From the NCBI GenBank assembly GCA_913055735.1, contig CAJXKD010000001.1:1364001-1428000 (forward strand): a stretch of 64,000 nucleotides of DNA, written 5' to 3'. Positions 8,883 through 18,343 of the stretch are shown here, one piece after another. The stretch comes from an uncultured Rhodospirillales bacterium. Its GTDB lineage: Bacteria; Pseudomonadota; Alphaproteobacteria; Rhodospirillales; UBA2165. The notes under the pieces are model-generated. The model saw only the letters and a list, made by a program, of their open reading frames with translations. It searched no databases and was not told where the DNA came from. Numbering within the stretch: position 1 is the stretch's first letter; every line of letters begins with the position of its first letter. The position numbers were made by a program, and so were the translations under genes.

Positions 8883-9568
8883 CGCGTCTGCGCGTCCGTC
8901 TTCGTTGGCGACGTCGTGTCCGGTGGACGAAGATAGAGCGGCACAAGCTGCCCCGGATCAGCTAGGGGCTCTCTCGAAATCGCGATCCGTGCCACGACGG
9001 CAGCGTCACAGTAAATGGTGTCATCGGAAACCGTCGCCTCTTTTGCTCTCGCGCCCAGCAGAGCCAACACTTTTTCGGTAGAATCGCCCCCGATGAGCAA
9101 TTGACCATCAGGAAGGGCATCAAACAGGGCTTCCGCATTGCCCGATGACGGCTCACACAGCGGCACTAGAGATGCATCGAATATTTGAAAATAGAAATCG
9201 TCGCGTTTCGTTTCCAAAGCGATCAAAACGGTTCGATCCGACCGTGCCTCCTCTGGCGTCGCATGTGCAATGGCTTCCAATGTCGTAATACCGACGAGGG
9301 GCCGGTCCGCCGCCAACGCGAGACTGCGGGCGCAGGCGAGCCCAATGCGCAATCCGGTAAACGAGCCCGGACCCACCGTTGCCGCCAGCCTATCCAGGTC
9401 GGAAAACGTCATACCGGCGGCCCGCATCACACGCTGGATCATGGGAACCAGCCGTTCAGCATGTCCGCGAACGCAAATCTCGCTTTCGTGTGCGAGTACC
9501 GTGTCGCCATCGATGACGGCGACCGAGCAAGCCGCCGCCGCCGTATCGAACGCCAGAACCTTGGTCAT
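8879..9568 (-). CDS. tsaB: tRNA threonylcarbamoyladenosine biosynthesis protein TsaB
   Basis: TsaB is the inactive ASKHA-fold partner of TsaD that helps form t6A37 in ANN-decoding tRNAs. The N-terminus reads MTKVLAFDTAAAACSVAV, and the core GPGSFTGLRIGLACARSLA is diagnostic. The frame is open to 9637, but ATG 9568 has an AGGG close upstream and gives 229 aa, the normal size. It is followed by rimI with a four-base overlap. The divergent ddpX gene begins 88 bases away. Confidence 0.93.
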   Translation of the reverse strand: MTKVLAFDTAAAACSVAVIDGDTVLAHESEICVRGHAERLVPMIQRVMRAAGMTFSDLDRLAATVGPGSFTGLRIGLACARSLALAADRPLVGITTLEAIAHATPEEARSDRTVLIALETKRDDFYFQIFDASLVPLCEPSSGNAEALFDALPDGQLLIGGDSTEKVLALLGARAKEATVSDDTIYCDAAVVARIAISREPLADPGQLVPLYLRPPDTTSPTKTDAQTR

Positions 9569-9656
9569 ACTGCCCTGTTCCCGAATCGGAAGCCTGCTTA
9601 TAATGCGGACCCTTCCCAAATGCACGCCCACCAGCATGGAATTGACGTAGTCTTAA

Positions 9657-10208
9657 ATGAGCCTGGTAGAAATCACCCCCGAAACCCACGGCGTTTCGCT
9701 CGACATCGCCTATGCCACGGAGCGCAATTTCACCGGCAAACCCGTCTACCGCCGGGCTGCCTGCTATCTCCATAAAGAGGCGGATATATGTTTGCGGCGG
9801 GCCATCGAGCTGGCCGGAATCATGGGGTTTTCCATCAAGATTTTCGACGCATTCCGCCCGTCGGAGGCCCAATGGGTTTTATGGAACCATACACCGGACC
9901 CCGATTTTCTCGCCGATCCGCGGCGAGGATCACCTCATTCTCGCGGTGTTGCCGTGGACCTTACCCTCGTCGACGCAGACGGCAACGATCTCGAGATGGG
10001 CACGGCATTCGACGCGTTCACGCCGGTCTCGCATCACGGCAATCTGACCATATCGGCCGAGGCCCAAAAAAACCGGGCATTGCTGCTCGGCATCATGACG
10101 TCCGCGGGTTGGGATTTTTACCGCAACGAGTGGTGGCATTATCAATTGTTCGAGTCGCGCGTTTACCCATTGCTAAGTGATTCCGATTTACCTCAAGGGA
10201 TGATGTGA
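9657..10208 (+). CDS. ddpX: D-alanyl-D-alanine dipeptidase (VanX/DdpX family)
   Basis: A 183-residue zinc peptidase that hydrolyses the D-Ala-D-Ala dipeptide. Ligands known from VanX align: H94 and D101 in SPHSRGVAVDLT and H161 in EWWH, with the catalytic base E158 and the active-site arginine R67 in FDAFRPSEAQ. No signal peptide is evident, so it probably works in the cytoplasm, recycling D-Ala-D-Ala from peptidoglycan turnover or regulating its pool. There are no vanA/vanH partners, so a resistance role is not suggested. It is followed closely by an envelope deacetylase gene. Confidence 0.9.
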   Translation: MSLVEITPETHGVSLDIAYATERNFTGKPVYRRAACYLHKEADICLRRAIELAGIMGFSIKIFDAFRPSEAQWVLWNHTPDPDFLADPRRGSPHSRGVAVDLTLVDADGNDLEMGTAFDAFTPVSHHGNLTISAEAQKNRALLLGIMTSAGWDFYRNEWWHYQLFESRVYPLLSDSDLPQGMM

Positions 10209-10212
10209 GTCG

Positions 10213-10290
10213 ATGAACGCCGAACACCGAGAGCAGGTGTCGGCCCACATCGACCAAATGAACACGAGGCAAGCAGGAACAGCGCCATGA
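10213..10290 (+). CDS. Possible 25-residue leader peptide overlapping the deacetylase start
   Basis: A short frame starting MNAEHREQVSAHIDQM lies between ddpX and the deacetylase gene. Its TGA overlaps the ATG of the next gene as ATGA, the classic coupling arrangement, and it starts four bases after the ddpX stop. Composition is hydrophilic with no known motif. The tight spacing at both ends fits a translated linker between ddpX and the deacetylase, but a chance frame of this length is quite possible. Confidence 0.25.
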   Translation: MNAEHREQVSAHIDQMNTRQAGTAP

Positions 10291-11333
10291 AAAAAAGCCC
10301 ATACCGCTCTCTTTCCGGTCTCTTGCGGATCACCGGTGCCCTTGGCGCCCTATTGCTTTGGGCCGCTCCCGCGCTGGCCGCGGATTCGGCGGTGTTCCTC
10401 ATGTATCACCGGTTCGGCGAATCCGATTATCCGTCGACCAACATCCGCTTGGAACAATTCGAGGAGCACATCAAAGAGTTGTCCACGGGCGGCTACTCCG
10501 TTCTACCGGCTGAGCAGGCCGTCGAGGCGCTGCGCAATGGGCGGCAACTTCCCGACCGAACGGTGGTCATTACCATCGATGACGGTTACCGCTCCATCTA
10601 TACGGAAGCCTGGCCACGGCTCAAGGCGGCCGGACTGCCGTTTACCGTTTTCATCGCCACGGCACCCATCGATCAGGAGCGGCCCGGCTATATGACCTGG
10701 GATCAAATTCGGGAAATGCGCGACGCAGGCGTCACCATTGGCGCACATACGGTGACCCATCTGCACATGCCACGCGCGGACAACGACCGCCTGGAACGGG
10801 AAATCGTCGAGTCGAACAAGCGGTTCGCGGCCGAGCTGGGCACCGCCCCCAGGCTTTTCGCCTACCCCTATGGCGAGATCAGCGTGGCCGCACGTGAGCT
10901 CGTACTCGGCGTCGGCAAGTATGTTGGGGCCTTCGGTCAGCAATCCGGCGCCACGCATGTGACATCCGATCCATTCAATATGCCGCGTTATGCCCTGAAC
11001 GAAGACTACGGCAATATGTCGCGCTTCAAGCTGGTCGCCAACTCTCTACCGATACCGGTCGAGGATTTGACCCCCATGGACTTCGTTGTCGGGGAAACCA
11101 ACCCGCCTTTGGTCGGCTTTACGGTGGCGCCCGGGATTGATCCGTTGGATCGTCTCGCCTGCTTTGCCTCCACCGAGGGGAAAATACCGCTGCTGCGTCT
11201 CGGTGAACGGCGGGTCGAGGTCCGGCTGAGCGAGCCGCTGCCCGTTGGACGCTCCCGCATCAACTGCACAATGCCCGGCGGAGAAGGCCGCTGGCGATGG
11301 CTGGGCCTGCAATTCACCCGGCCACGGACGTGA
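10287..11333 (+). CDS. Exported polysaccharide deacetylase family protein
   Basis: A 348-residue NodB-type carbohydrate deacetylase. A signal peptide (residues 1-31, ending PALA/A) sends it to the periplasm. The NodB domain (about 90-230) shows the metal and catalytic motifs TIDDGYRS (D98, D99) and GAHTVTHLHM (H154, H158), and FAYPYGE further on. The C-terminal 90 residues (about 255-348) form an extra, probably beta-rich domain containing two cysteines that could bridge in the periplasm. The substrate could be peptidoglycan, an exopolysaccharide or poly-GlcNAc and cannot be told here. Neighbours ddpX and the Bax-type gene suggest cell-wall remodelling. Confidence 0.85.
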   Translation: MKKSPYRSLSGLLRITGALGALLLWAAPALAADSAVFLMYHRFGESDYPSTNIRLEQFEEHIKELSTGGYSVLPAEQAVEALRNGRQLPDRTVVITIDDGYRSIYTEAWPRLKAAGLPFTVFIATAPIDQERPGYMTWDQIREMRDAGVTIGAHTVTHLHMPRADNDRLEREIVESNKRFAAELGTAPRLFAYPYGEISVAARELVLGVGKYVGAFGQQSGATHVTSDPFNMPRYALNEDYGNMSRFKLVANSLPIPVEDLTPMDFVVGETNPPLVGFTVAPGIDPLDRLACFASTEGKIPLLRLGERRVEVRLSEPLPVGRSRINCTMPGGEGRWRWLGLQFTRPRT

Positions 11334-11354
11334 TCCTGTTGGTCACATCCGTGG
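11322..11354 (+). terminator. Hairpin between convergent deacetylase and bax-like genes
   Basis: CCACGGA (11322-11328) pairs perfectly with TCCGTGG (11348-11354), and an inner GTGA/TCAC adds four pairs after one mismatch. The stem includes the deacetylase stop codon. No T-run follows on either strand, so it may be a mRNA 3'-end stabiliser or a factor-assisted terminator rather than an intrinsic one. Confidence 0.4.
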
Positions 11355-11385
11355 CGGTATGAACGAAATTACAGCGAGAATCAGA

Positions 11386-12384
11386 TCAGATCGAAGGCTC
11401 GGGCGCGCGAAGCAAGGCTTGCGTCGCGCCGGCGCCCAGACGGGCACCGTCGAACTCGGTCAAGCGGTTCGCATCGATAATCCGGCGAAGTGAACGGACA
11501 TATTTCTCACCACGTTCGGAATAGCGCGTGAGCGTTCCGGCAAGCTTGCGGCCACTAAGATCGGCCTCGGCACCCCGGGTTTTATATCGCAAATCGCGAA
11601 ACTCGCGATAGGCCCGGTGGGTATTGAGGTTACGCGCATAGGCGCGAACCGCGTCGATCAAGTTCGGAAAGGCCCGAATGCTATGGTTCTTGCCGTTATC
11701 GCGACCCTTGGGTGTCATATGACCCGACACACCAAAAATCCATTGGCCGAACAAAGCGTTCCCCTCAAGAGCAAACCGCGACGTCCCCCAGCCGCTTTCC
11801 TCAGCCGCCTGAGCCAGGGCCAGCGACGGCGGGATCACGTCGATCCGGCGCGACAGGGCGTCGATATCCCCCCGTTGTACCTTGTAACGGTCGGCCATCG
11901 CGGCGAGCCAGAGGCGATCCTCGGCGGCGAGGGTATTTCCGCTCTTCATCTCGGCCTGAACACGGTCAAACCGCGCCCGGTCCTTGCGGATTTCCTCGTT
12001 CACCTGAAGAACCAACGGCAGCACCGTTTTGAAGAATAGGCTCTTCTTCTTTTCGACAACCCGGATACGGCGCATGTCGGTCGGCAAAGACGCGACAAAC
12101 ACACGCGGCACGTGATGACCGTCATCGCGAATCCGGTCGAGATCGTAACGAAGGTCCGAAAAAGTCTGCGACAGCGCGTTCACGGTAAATCCGTTCACGC
12201 CGCTCTTCTTGGCCTGCCGCACCATGGCGGCAACGCCGCTCGCGGTATCATAATCCGACGTCGGCGGGTTCAACTCCGCGCGCGGCGACAGTGTCACCGA
12301 CGCCGGCGGGTTGATCACCGCGGCAAGCACCAAGGCACACGAACAAGCGGCAACAAAGCCGATGACCGACTTCTCGAAGGTCAT
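11386..12384 (-). CDS. Bax-type glucosaminidase-domain protein
   Basis: A 332-residue protein with an N-terminal hydrophobic segment (MTFEKSVIGFVAACSCALVL) acting as a signal peptide or membrane anchor and a C-terminal glucosaminidase/Bax domain. PPSLALAQAAEESGWGTSRF carries the likely catalytic glutamate and is followed by GNALFGQW. The family resembles FlgJ and mannosyl-glycoprotein endo-N-acetylglucosaminidases and probably cleaves peptidoglycan glycan strands. The open frame extends 73 codons upstream, but ATG 12384 has GGTGG before it and puts the hydrophobic segment at the N-terminus. It is downstream of trpS, with its own promoter likely in the 313-base gap. Confidence 0.85.
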   Translation of the reverse strand: MTFEKSVIGFVAACSCALVLAAVINPPASVTLSPRAELNPPTSDYDTASGVAAMVRQAKKSGVNGFTVNALSQTFSDLRYDLDRIRDDGHHVPRVFVASLPTDMRRIRVVEKKKSLFFKTVLPLVLQVNEEIRKDRARFDRVQAEMKSGNTLAAEDRLWLAAMADRYKVQRGDIDALSRRIDVIPPSLALAQAAEESGWGTSRFALEGNALFGQWIFGVSGHMTPKGRDNGKNHSIRAFPNLIDAVRAYARNLNTHRAYREFRDLRYKTRGAEADLSGRKLAGTLTRYSERGEKYVRSLRRIIDANRLTEFDGARLGAGATQALLRAPEPSI

Positions 12385-12697
12385 TTCCACCACCTTTTTT
12401 ACACGGGAGCTATAATCAGAAAGTCCCGCCCCAATACGCCCCAAGTCAGCGCAGTATCGATTCAACGAAAACAGCGGAAAACCGCCATTATTAGTCGCAC
12501 GTAACTCTGATTGTTGCCGGATGTTACTCAAAATTACAAAATGGGCCAGACCTTTTTTATGGTCTGTTACAAAATTCCCGACCGACCGTGACATGCAGAG
12601 CACTCCTCGTTGGGAGGGCTAGCCTGCCCCGTCAGCCGTTAAGAAATTGTGACTAAATCCCGGGATTCCGGGGCCTGTGGCCGGAACAACGCGCGGA
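12385..12697 (-). other. Intergenic region between trpS and the bax-like gene
   Basis: No gene is seen in these 313 bases, apart from an in-frame upstream extension of the bax-like frame that lacks a convincing start. On the minus strand it contains CAGACC/GGTCTG (about 12553-12572) with an A-rich loop, a weak hairpin that could end trpS transcription, and AT-rich stretches with TAATAAT suited to a promoter for the bax-like gene. No clear -35/-10 pair could be fixed by eye. Confidence 0.4.
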
Positions 12698-13699
12698 TCA
12701 CGCGGGGGTCAGAAAGCCCACGATTTCGTAGATTTCCGCCAAAATCGGGTCGGCGATGGCCCGGGCCTGATCGGCCCCGCCGGCGAGAATTTTATCGAGA
12801 TAGGCCGGATCGGCCGTGAGGCGGGTCATTTCACCGCCAATGGGCCCCAAAACCTCCACCGCGACCTCGGTCAGGGCCTCCTTAAAGGCGGAAAACTGGG
12901 CCCCGGCATGCTCGTTACAGACCTCCTCGGGGGTTTTCCCGGCCAGGGCGGCGTAGATTCCCACCAGATTGGCGGCCTCGGGGCGGCTCTCCAGCCCCTT
13001 GGGGGTCTCCGGCAGGGGGTCCGGGTCGGTTTTTGCCCGCCGAATCTTTTTGGCAATGGCATCCGGCCCATCGGTCATATTGATCCGGGAGTTTTCGGAC
13101 GGGTCCGATTTGCTCATCTTGGCGGTCCCGTCGCGGAGCGACATGACCCGGGTCGCGGGACCCAGGATCAAGGGCTCGGGCTGTGGAAAGAAATCGACCT
13201 TGTAGTCGTTGTTGAACTTCTGGGCGATGTCGCGGCTCAGCTCCAAATGTTGCTTTTGGTCCTCGCCGACCGGCACGTGGGTGGCCTTATAAGCGAGGAT
13301 GTCCGCCGCCATCAGGTTGGGATAGGCATAAAGCCCGACCGAGGCATTTTCCCGGTTCTTGCCCGCTTTCTCCTTGAACTGGGTCATACGGTTGAGCCAG
13401 CCGAGACGCGCCACACAATTGAATATCCAGGCGAGCTGTGCGTGAGCCGGAACCTGGCTCTGGTTGAAGATAATGTTGGTGTCGGGATTCAGACCCGCGG
13501 CGATCAAGCCCGCCGTTACTTCCCGTGTGTTGGCGCGTAGCTCGTCCGGCTCCTGCCACACGGTAATGGCGTGCAAATCGACGACACAATAGAGGCACTC
13601 GTATTCGCTTTGGAGCTTCACCCAGTTCCGTAGCGCCCCGAGATAATTGCCGAGATGCAGATCTCCGGTCGGCTGAATGCCTGAAAAAATACGCTCCAT
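12698..13699 (-). CDS. trpS: Tryptophanyl-tRNA synthetase
   Basis: A class Ic aminoacyl-tRNA synthetase of 333 residues that charges tRNA-Trp. The HIGH-type motif is [13 protein letters not shown] near the N-terminus and the KMSKS loop is [11 protein letters not shown] (about 200). It is the standard bacterial length and intact. It lies in the mutS-glnD-murJ-trpS order common in this group, 84 bases after murJ, and is probably co-transcribed with it. Confidence 0.97.
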   Translation of the reverse strand: MERIFSGIQPTGDLHLGNYLGALRNWVKLQSEYECLYCVVDLHAITVWQEPDELRANTREVTAGLIAAGLNPDTNIIFNQSQVPAHAQLAWIFNCVARLGWLNRMTQFKEKAGKNRENASVGLYAYPNLMAADILAYKATHVPVGEDQKQHLELSRDIAQKFNNDYKVDFFPQPEPLILGPATRVMSLRDGTAKMSKSDPSENSRINMTDGPDAIAKKIRRAKTDPDPLPETPKGLESRPEAANLVGIYAALAGKTPEEVCNEHAGAQFSAFKEALTEVAVEVLGPIGGEMTRLTADPAYLDKILAGGADQARAIADPILAEIYEIVGFLTPA

Positions 13700-13782
13700 G
13701 GGACTCTATCGCGCCTGATTTAAATAGATTGACGGGCACCCGAAAACGGGCGGCGATTTTATGGCGCTTACGGCAGGGAGGG

Positions 13783-15333
13783 TCAAGCAGCGCGGCGCGA
13801 CACAATCCGGCGAAGATCATCCACGGTCGCCGCCCGAAAGAGAAGCGCGAGACCCCCATAGAGAAGAAGACCACCGATCACGAGCCCCACGAGCCCGGTT
13901 ATCCGAAGAAACCCTCCGGCATCGATCCATGGCGCGACGGCTATGGCGGCCGCGCCGAGCGCGAGGGCCATCACCACACTGGCGGCAAGGGCGCGTCCGA
14001 CCCGCGACTTGAAACGATCGTCGAGACGCAAATGCCCCCGGCGGCGGAGAACCCAGGCCAACGTTCCGGCATTGAGCCACGCAGATAGGGCTGTCGCCGT
14101 GGCAATGCCCAAATGCTGCAGCGGCCCCATCAGCGCAAGATTGAGAACCAGATTCACGACCAAGGCTACCGCCGCAATCTTGACCGGCATCACCGTATCC
14201 TGGCGCGCAAAAAAACCCGGCGTCAGCCCTTTGATCAATACGTAAGCCGGCAGACCGGCAGCATAAATGGCGAGCGCCGGTGCCGTCGCCGCTGTCGCCT
14301 CGGGACCGAAAGCACCCCGCTCGAACAACGTCGAGACGATGGGCACCGGGATGGCGATCAGTGCCAAGGCGGCCGGCAAGGTCAGAAACATGGAAAATTC
14401 CAAAGCCCGGTTCTGCGACTGGTGGGCGCCCGTCTCGTCGCCCGCCCGCAATTGCCGCGAGATACGCGGCAGCAGAGCCGTGCCAACAGCAACCCCGACC
14501 ACACCCAACGGCAGTTGGTTGATACGATCGGCGAAGAACAAGTAGGAGATCGATCCCGTCGCCAACAGCGACGCAATCACCATATCGATCACCAGATTGA
14601 TCTGGTAAACGCCCGCGCCGATAGCACCGGGAAGAACACGCACCAGCATGGTACGAACCGCCGGCGTCAGCCGGGGTAAACGCAGCGCCAACGGCATCCC
14701 TGCACGCACGCAGGCGATCAACAGCCATAGAAATTGCGCGATACCCGCGACGGCGACCCCCCAGGCCAACGCATGCCCGGCTGTGGCCACGTAAGGCGTG
14801 AGCCAAAGGACCGCGCCGATGAGGCTGAGGTTCAAGAGGATTGGCGTCGCCGCGGCTGCCGCGAAACGGTCGAGCGAATTGAGCACCCCCGCCATCAATG
14901 ACACGAGCGAGATCAGCAACAAGTAGGGGAAGGTGATGCGGGTCAGCTCGACGGTGCGGGCGAACTGTTCCGGATCATCGACGAAACCCGGGGCGAAGCC
15001 GCGCATGACCAACGGCATCGCCATCTCGAAGAGGATGACGAAGACGAGCAGGAACCATAGAAGCACCGCCAACGCGCGCTCGGCGAACAGGCGCGCCTGA
15101 TCCCCGCCTTCCGCTTCGTGCAGTCCGGCAAACTGAGGAACAAAGGCGGCGTTGAACGCGCCCTCGGCAAACAGACGACGGAACAGATTGGGCAGCTTGA
15201 ACGCAACGAAGAAGGCATCGGCCACGCCGCCCGCGCCCAACACCCAAGCGATGAGGATGTCGCGGAGAAACCCCAGAATGCGGCTGAGCAAAGTGAAGCC
15301 GCCGACGGTGGCGATCGAGCGCAGTAACGGCAT
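13783..15333 (-). CDS. murJ: Lipid II flippase MurJ
   Basis: A 516-residue MOP-superfamily membrane protein with about 14 membrane segments. The N-terminus, with SRILGFLRDILIAWVLGAG and ADAFFVAFKLPNLFRRLFAEGAFNAAF split across the first helices, is the MviN/MurJ hallmark, with the functionally important arginines. It flips lipid II to the periplasmic face for peptidoglycan synthesis. The gene follows glnD after 126 bases; a perfect palindrome (15405-15416) sits in that gap. Confidence 0.96.
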   Translation of the reverse strand: MPLLRSIATVGGFTLLSRILGFLRDILIAWVLGAGGVADAFFVAFKLPNLFRRLFAEGAFNAAFVPQFAGLHEAEGGDQARLFAERALAVLLWFLLVFVILFEMAMPLVMRGFAPGFVDDPEQFARTVELTRITFPYLLLISLVSLMAGVLNSLDRFAAAAATPILLNLSLIGAVLWLTPYVATAGHALAWGVAVAGIAQFLWLLIACVRAGMPLALRLPRLTPAVRTMLVRVLPGAIGAGVYQINLVIDMVIASLLATGSISYLFFADRINQLPLGVVGVAVGTALLPRISRQLRAGDETGAHQSQNRALEFSMFLTLPAALALIAIPVPIVSTLFERGAFGPEATAATAPALAIYAAGLPAYVLIKGLTPGFFARQDTVMPVKIAAVALVVNLVLNLALMGPLQHLGIATATALSAWLNAGTLAWVLRRRGHLRLDDRFKSRVGRALAASVVMALALGAAAIAVAPWIDAGGFLRITGLVGLVIGGLLLYGGLALLFRAATVDDLRRIVSRRAA

Positions 15334-15404
15334 GAGTTACCGATATCCGATGCAGGTTGCGAACGCTAGCGCAATCAAACAGCGCAGCGTCCATTCGGAA
15401 CATC

Positions 15405-15416
15405 GGTCATATGACC
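15405..15416. repeat. 12-base perfect palindrome upstream of murJ
   Basis: GGTCATATGACC lies about 72 bases upstream of the murJ start. A perfect 12-base palindrome could be a dimeric repressor site for murJ, but no matching second copy was found in the window, so significance is low. Confidence 0.25.
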
Positions 15417-15459
15417 TTATAGAGCGTTAAAAAACGGCAAGAGACATAATGTGCGGAAA

Positions 15460-18222
15460 TTATTGCGCGGCTTGCACTTCGGGCTCGCCGGTCGGCTCGA
15501 CGGCTTGTAGAAGCGCGATACGGATCTGCTTCAGTTTGTTTTCGTGTTCGACCTTCAGCCCGAAAATATCGCGCACATAGAAGACGTCGACGGCTCGTTC
15601 GCCATAAGTGCTGATGTGAGCGCTGAAAATTTTCAGGCCAAGATCGGTCAGCGCGCGTGTGACGTCATGGAGGAAGCCCGGCCGGTCACGGCCATTGATC
15701 TCGATCACCGTGCAGCTGCTGCTGGCCTGGTTGTCGATCAGTACGCGGGGTGCCACCGTAAAGGCTTCTTCGCGCGCGCGCAGCATGGAGCCTTTGGATT
15801 TCTTGAGCTCCCGTGCCGGATCGAGCTTTCCGGCGAGGGTATCCTCGATGCGTTTCCACATACGTTTCAGCTTATCGGGCGTTGACACGACGCCCGTATG
15901 CGCATCCCGCACCGAGAATGAATCCAGCGCCATGCCGTCAGCCATTGTGATGATCTTGGCGTCCATGATGTTGGCGCCCGACAACGCCATCGCGCCGGCA
16001 ATCTTGGTGAACAGGCCCGGATGGTCGGGTGTGTAGATCGTGATCTCGGTATAATCGAATTCCTCGTCCACACGCGTGTCGATATGCAAATGAAGATTGC
16101 GCGATTTCGCTTCCCGGACGATTTCCGCGTGCCGCTTGTGAATCGCCCCATCGTAGGTCAGCCAATAGGACGGATAGCCCGCCGCGATAAACTCTTCCAC
16201 CTCGTCCTTCGGCCAATCGGACAAAGCGTCGCGCAAAGCACCCTTGGCCGCTTCGATCCGGTGTTCGCGGTTTTCAGCCACCATGTCGCCCGACATTACC
16301 TCGAGCGCGCGTAAGTAAAGCCCGCGCAGCAAGCCCGATTTCCAGTTGTTCCATGTCTTCGGACCGACGGCACGAATGTCCGCAACCGTGAGGATGGCAA
16401 GCAACCGCAGACGTTCGACGGATTGCACGATCTCGACGAAATCGGCCACCGTGCGCGGATCGTCTATGTCGCGCTTAAAGGCCAGATGGCTCATCAACAG
16501 GTGATACTTGACCAACCACGCAACGGTCTCCGTTTCTTCTGCGGTCAGCCCAAGGCGGGGGCATAATTCCTCCGCCACTTCGGCGCCGAGGATGGAGTGA
16601 TCGCCGCCCCGCCCTTTGGCAATATCGTGAAGGAAAACAGCCACATAGAGGACGCGTCGCGACAGCACTTCCTTGATCGCGGCGGTGACGTTGGGCGTGT
16701 CGTCCCTAAAATCACCGGTCTCGATTTTGTGCAGGATACCGATCGCTCGGATGGTGTGCTCGTCAACCGTATAGGTGTGATACATGTCGTACTGCATCTG
16801 CGCGACGACACGACCGAAATCGGGAATGAACTTGCCCAGCACGCCGGCCTCATTGAGCCGGCGTAACGCACCTTCGGGATCTTTCAACGACGTCATCATT
16901 TCCAGGAACAGCCGGTTGGCTTCCGGATCGTTGCGCAGCTTGTTGTTGATCAGGTTCAGATTGAGGCTCACCAACCGCAGCGCATTCGGATGGATATACA
17001 AACCATGATGCTGGGCCGCGTGGAACAGACGCAACAATGCGACCGGATCGTTCCGGAAAGTCGCTTCGTCCTCGACGGTGATGCGGTCGCCATCCACCTT
17101 GAAGCCTTCGACCACCGGCGTGCGGCGCGGCAGACCGGGAAGCCGGAAGAGGGGCCGCTTCTTATGCTGCTCTTCCAGGACCGCGCACAACACGCGGGTC
17201 AGATCGCCAACGTCCTTGGCGATCAGAAAATAGTATTTCATGAAACGTTCGACGCCCTGCACGCCCGCCCGGTCGGCATATCCCATGCGCTTACCGATGG
17301 CATTTTGCGCATCGAAGGTTAGACGCTCCTCCGCCCGCCCGGCGTGATAATGGAGGTGACAGCGTACCGTCCATAGGAACTCATCCGCCTTGGCGAAACG
17401 CTTGGCGTCCTGGTCGGTCAGCACGCCGACTTCGACAAGCTCCTCGATATCACCGACCTGGTAGAGATACTTGGCGATCCAATAGAGCGTCTGTAGGTCG
17501 CGCTGCCCGCCCTTGCCTTCCTTGACATTCGGCTCCACCACATACCGCGTATCGCCCATGCGTTCGTGCCGTTCATCGCGTTCCGCAAGTTTGGCCTCGA
17601 CAAACTCGGGGCCCGAATTCTCGACCACGTCCTTCAGGAACCGTGCCTCGAATTCGTGAAACAGTTTTTGGTTGCCCCACAACCAGCGTGAATCGAGCAG
17701 GCTGGTACGGATCGTGATGTCCTGCAGGGCAAGACGGACCGCCTCGTCGATGGAACGGGTAGCGTGCCCTACCTTCAGCCCCAAATCCCACATGAGATAG
17801 AGCATGTACTCGACGACCTGCTCACCGTAGGGGGTTTGCTTGTAGGGCAGTAGGAACATCAGATCGATGTCGGAAAATGGCGCCAGCCGACCCCGGCCAT
17901 AGCCGCCGATAGCAACGATACTGATTTCCTCGCCGGTGGTTTTATTTGCCACCGGATAGACATGGGTGGTGGTGAAATCGAAAATCACCCGAACCAGCTG
18001 GTCGATGACGTAGGCATTCGCCGTCGCCGCCTTCGTGCCATGGCCGTCGAGTTCGAAGCGCCGCCGCACTTCGCCGAACCCATGCGTAAAGGCTTCTTTG
18101 AAAACCTCGGCAACTTGGGGCCGCTTCAACCCCGAATAGCCGTCGGTGCCGACGATCGCATCCAGTTTTTCGATCATCGCCCGGCGGTCGATCAGATCAC
18201 GGCGGTTGCTGACTTCGTTCAT
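15460..18222 (-). CDS. glnD: [Protein-PII] uridylyltransferase/uridylyl-removing enzyme
   Basis: GlnD senses glutamine and uridylylates or deuridylylates PII proteins, controlling nitrogen assimilation. All domains are present in 920 residues: nucleotidyltransferase with GGYGRGRLAPFSDID (D118 and D120 ligands), an HD domain with FLHDIAKGRGGDHS near 520, and two C-terminal ACT domains starting at DHPGLFTKIAGAMALSGAN and RDRPGFLHDVTRALTDLGL. It follows mutS by 121 bases, where a TATATAAG on the minus strand (near 18271) may be its -10. No PII gene lies in the window. Confidence 0.97.
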   Translation of the reverse strand: MNEVSNRRDLIDRRAMIEKLDAIVGTDGYSGLKRPQVAEVFKEAFTHGFGEVRRRFELDGHGTKAATANAYVIDQLVRVIFDFTTTHVYPVANKTTGEEISIVAIGGYGRGRLAPFSDIDLMFLLPYKQTPYGEQVVEYMLYLMWDLGLKVGHATRSIDEAVRLALQDITIRTSLLDSRWLWGNQKLFHEFEARFLKDVVENSGPEFVEAKLAERDERHERMGDTRYVVEPNVKEGKGGQRDLQTLYWIAKYLYQVGDIEELVEVGVLTDQDAKRFAKADEFLWTVRCHLHYHAGRAEERLTFDAQNAIGKRMGYADRAGVQGVERFMKYYFLIAKDVGDLTRVLCAVLEEQHKKRPLFRLPGLPRRTPVVEGFKVDGDRITVEDEATFRNDPVALLRLFHAAQHHGLYIHPNALRLVSLNLNLINNKLRNDPEANRLFLEMMTSLKDPEGALRRLNEAGVLGKFIPDFGRVVAQMQYDMYHTYTVDEHTIRAIGILHKIETGDFRDDTPNVTAAIKEVLSRRVLYVAVFLHDIAKGRGGDHSILGAEVAEELCPRLGLTAEETETVAWLVKYHLLMSHLAFKRDIDDPRTVADFVEIVQSVERLRLLAILTVADIRAVGPKTWNNWKSGLLRGLYLRALEVMSGDMVAENREHRIEAAKGALRDALSDWPKDEVEEFIAAGYPSYWLTYDGAIHKRHAEIVREAKSRNLHLHIDTRVDEEFDYTEITIYTPDHPGLFTKIAGAMALSGANIMDAKIITMADGMALDSFSVRDAHTGVVSTPDKLKRMWKRIEDTLAGKLDPARELKKSKGSMLRAREEAFTVAPRVLIDNQASSSCTVIEINGRDRPGFLHDVTRALTDLGLKIFSAHISTYGERAVDVFYVRDIFGLKVEHENKLKQIRIALLQAVEPTGEPEVQAAQ

Positions 18223-18343
18223 CTACCCGGTCTTCATATGGCGGGGCTAGGGGGTGCCCATCAGCCGTCTCTTATATAGTTACCCGGCCGTTAAATCACG
18301 AGGATAGACGGCAAGCCTTCCACGCAGGTTTGCGCCGCCCGCG

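Noticed and set aside
9657..10208. VanX-like dipeptidase as part of a glycopeptide resistance operon
   Set aside because: No vanA/vanH or vanRS-type genes adjoin it; neighbours are housekeeping and envelope genes.
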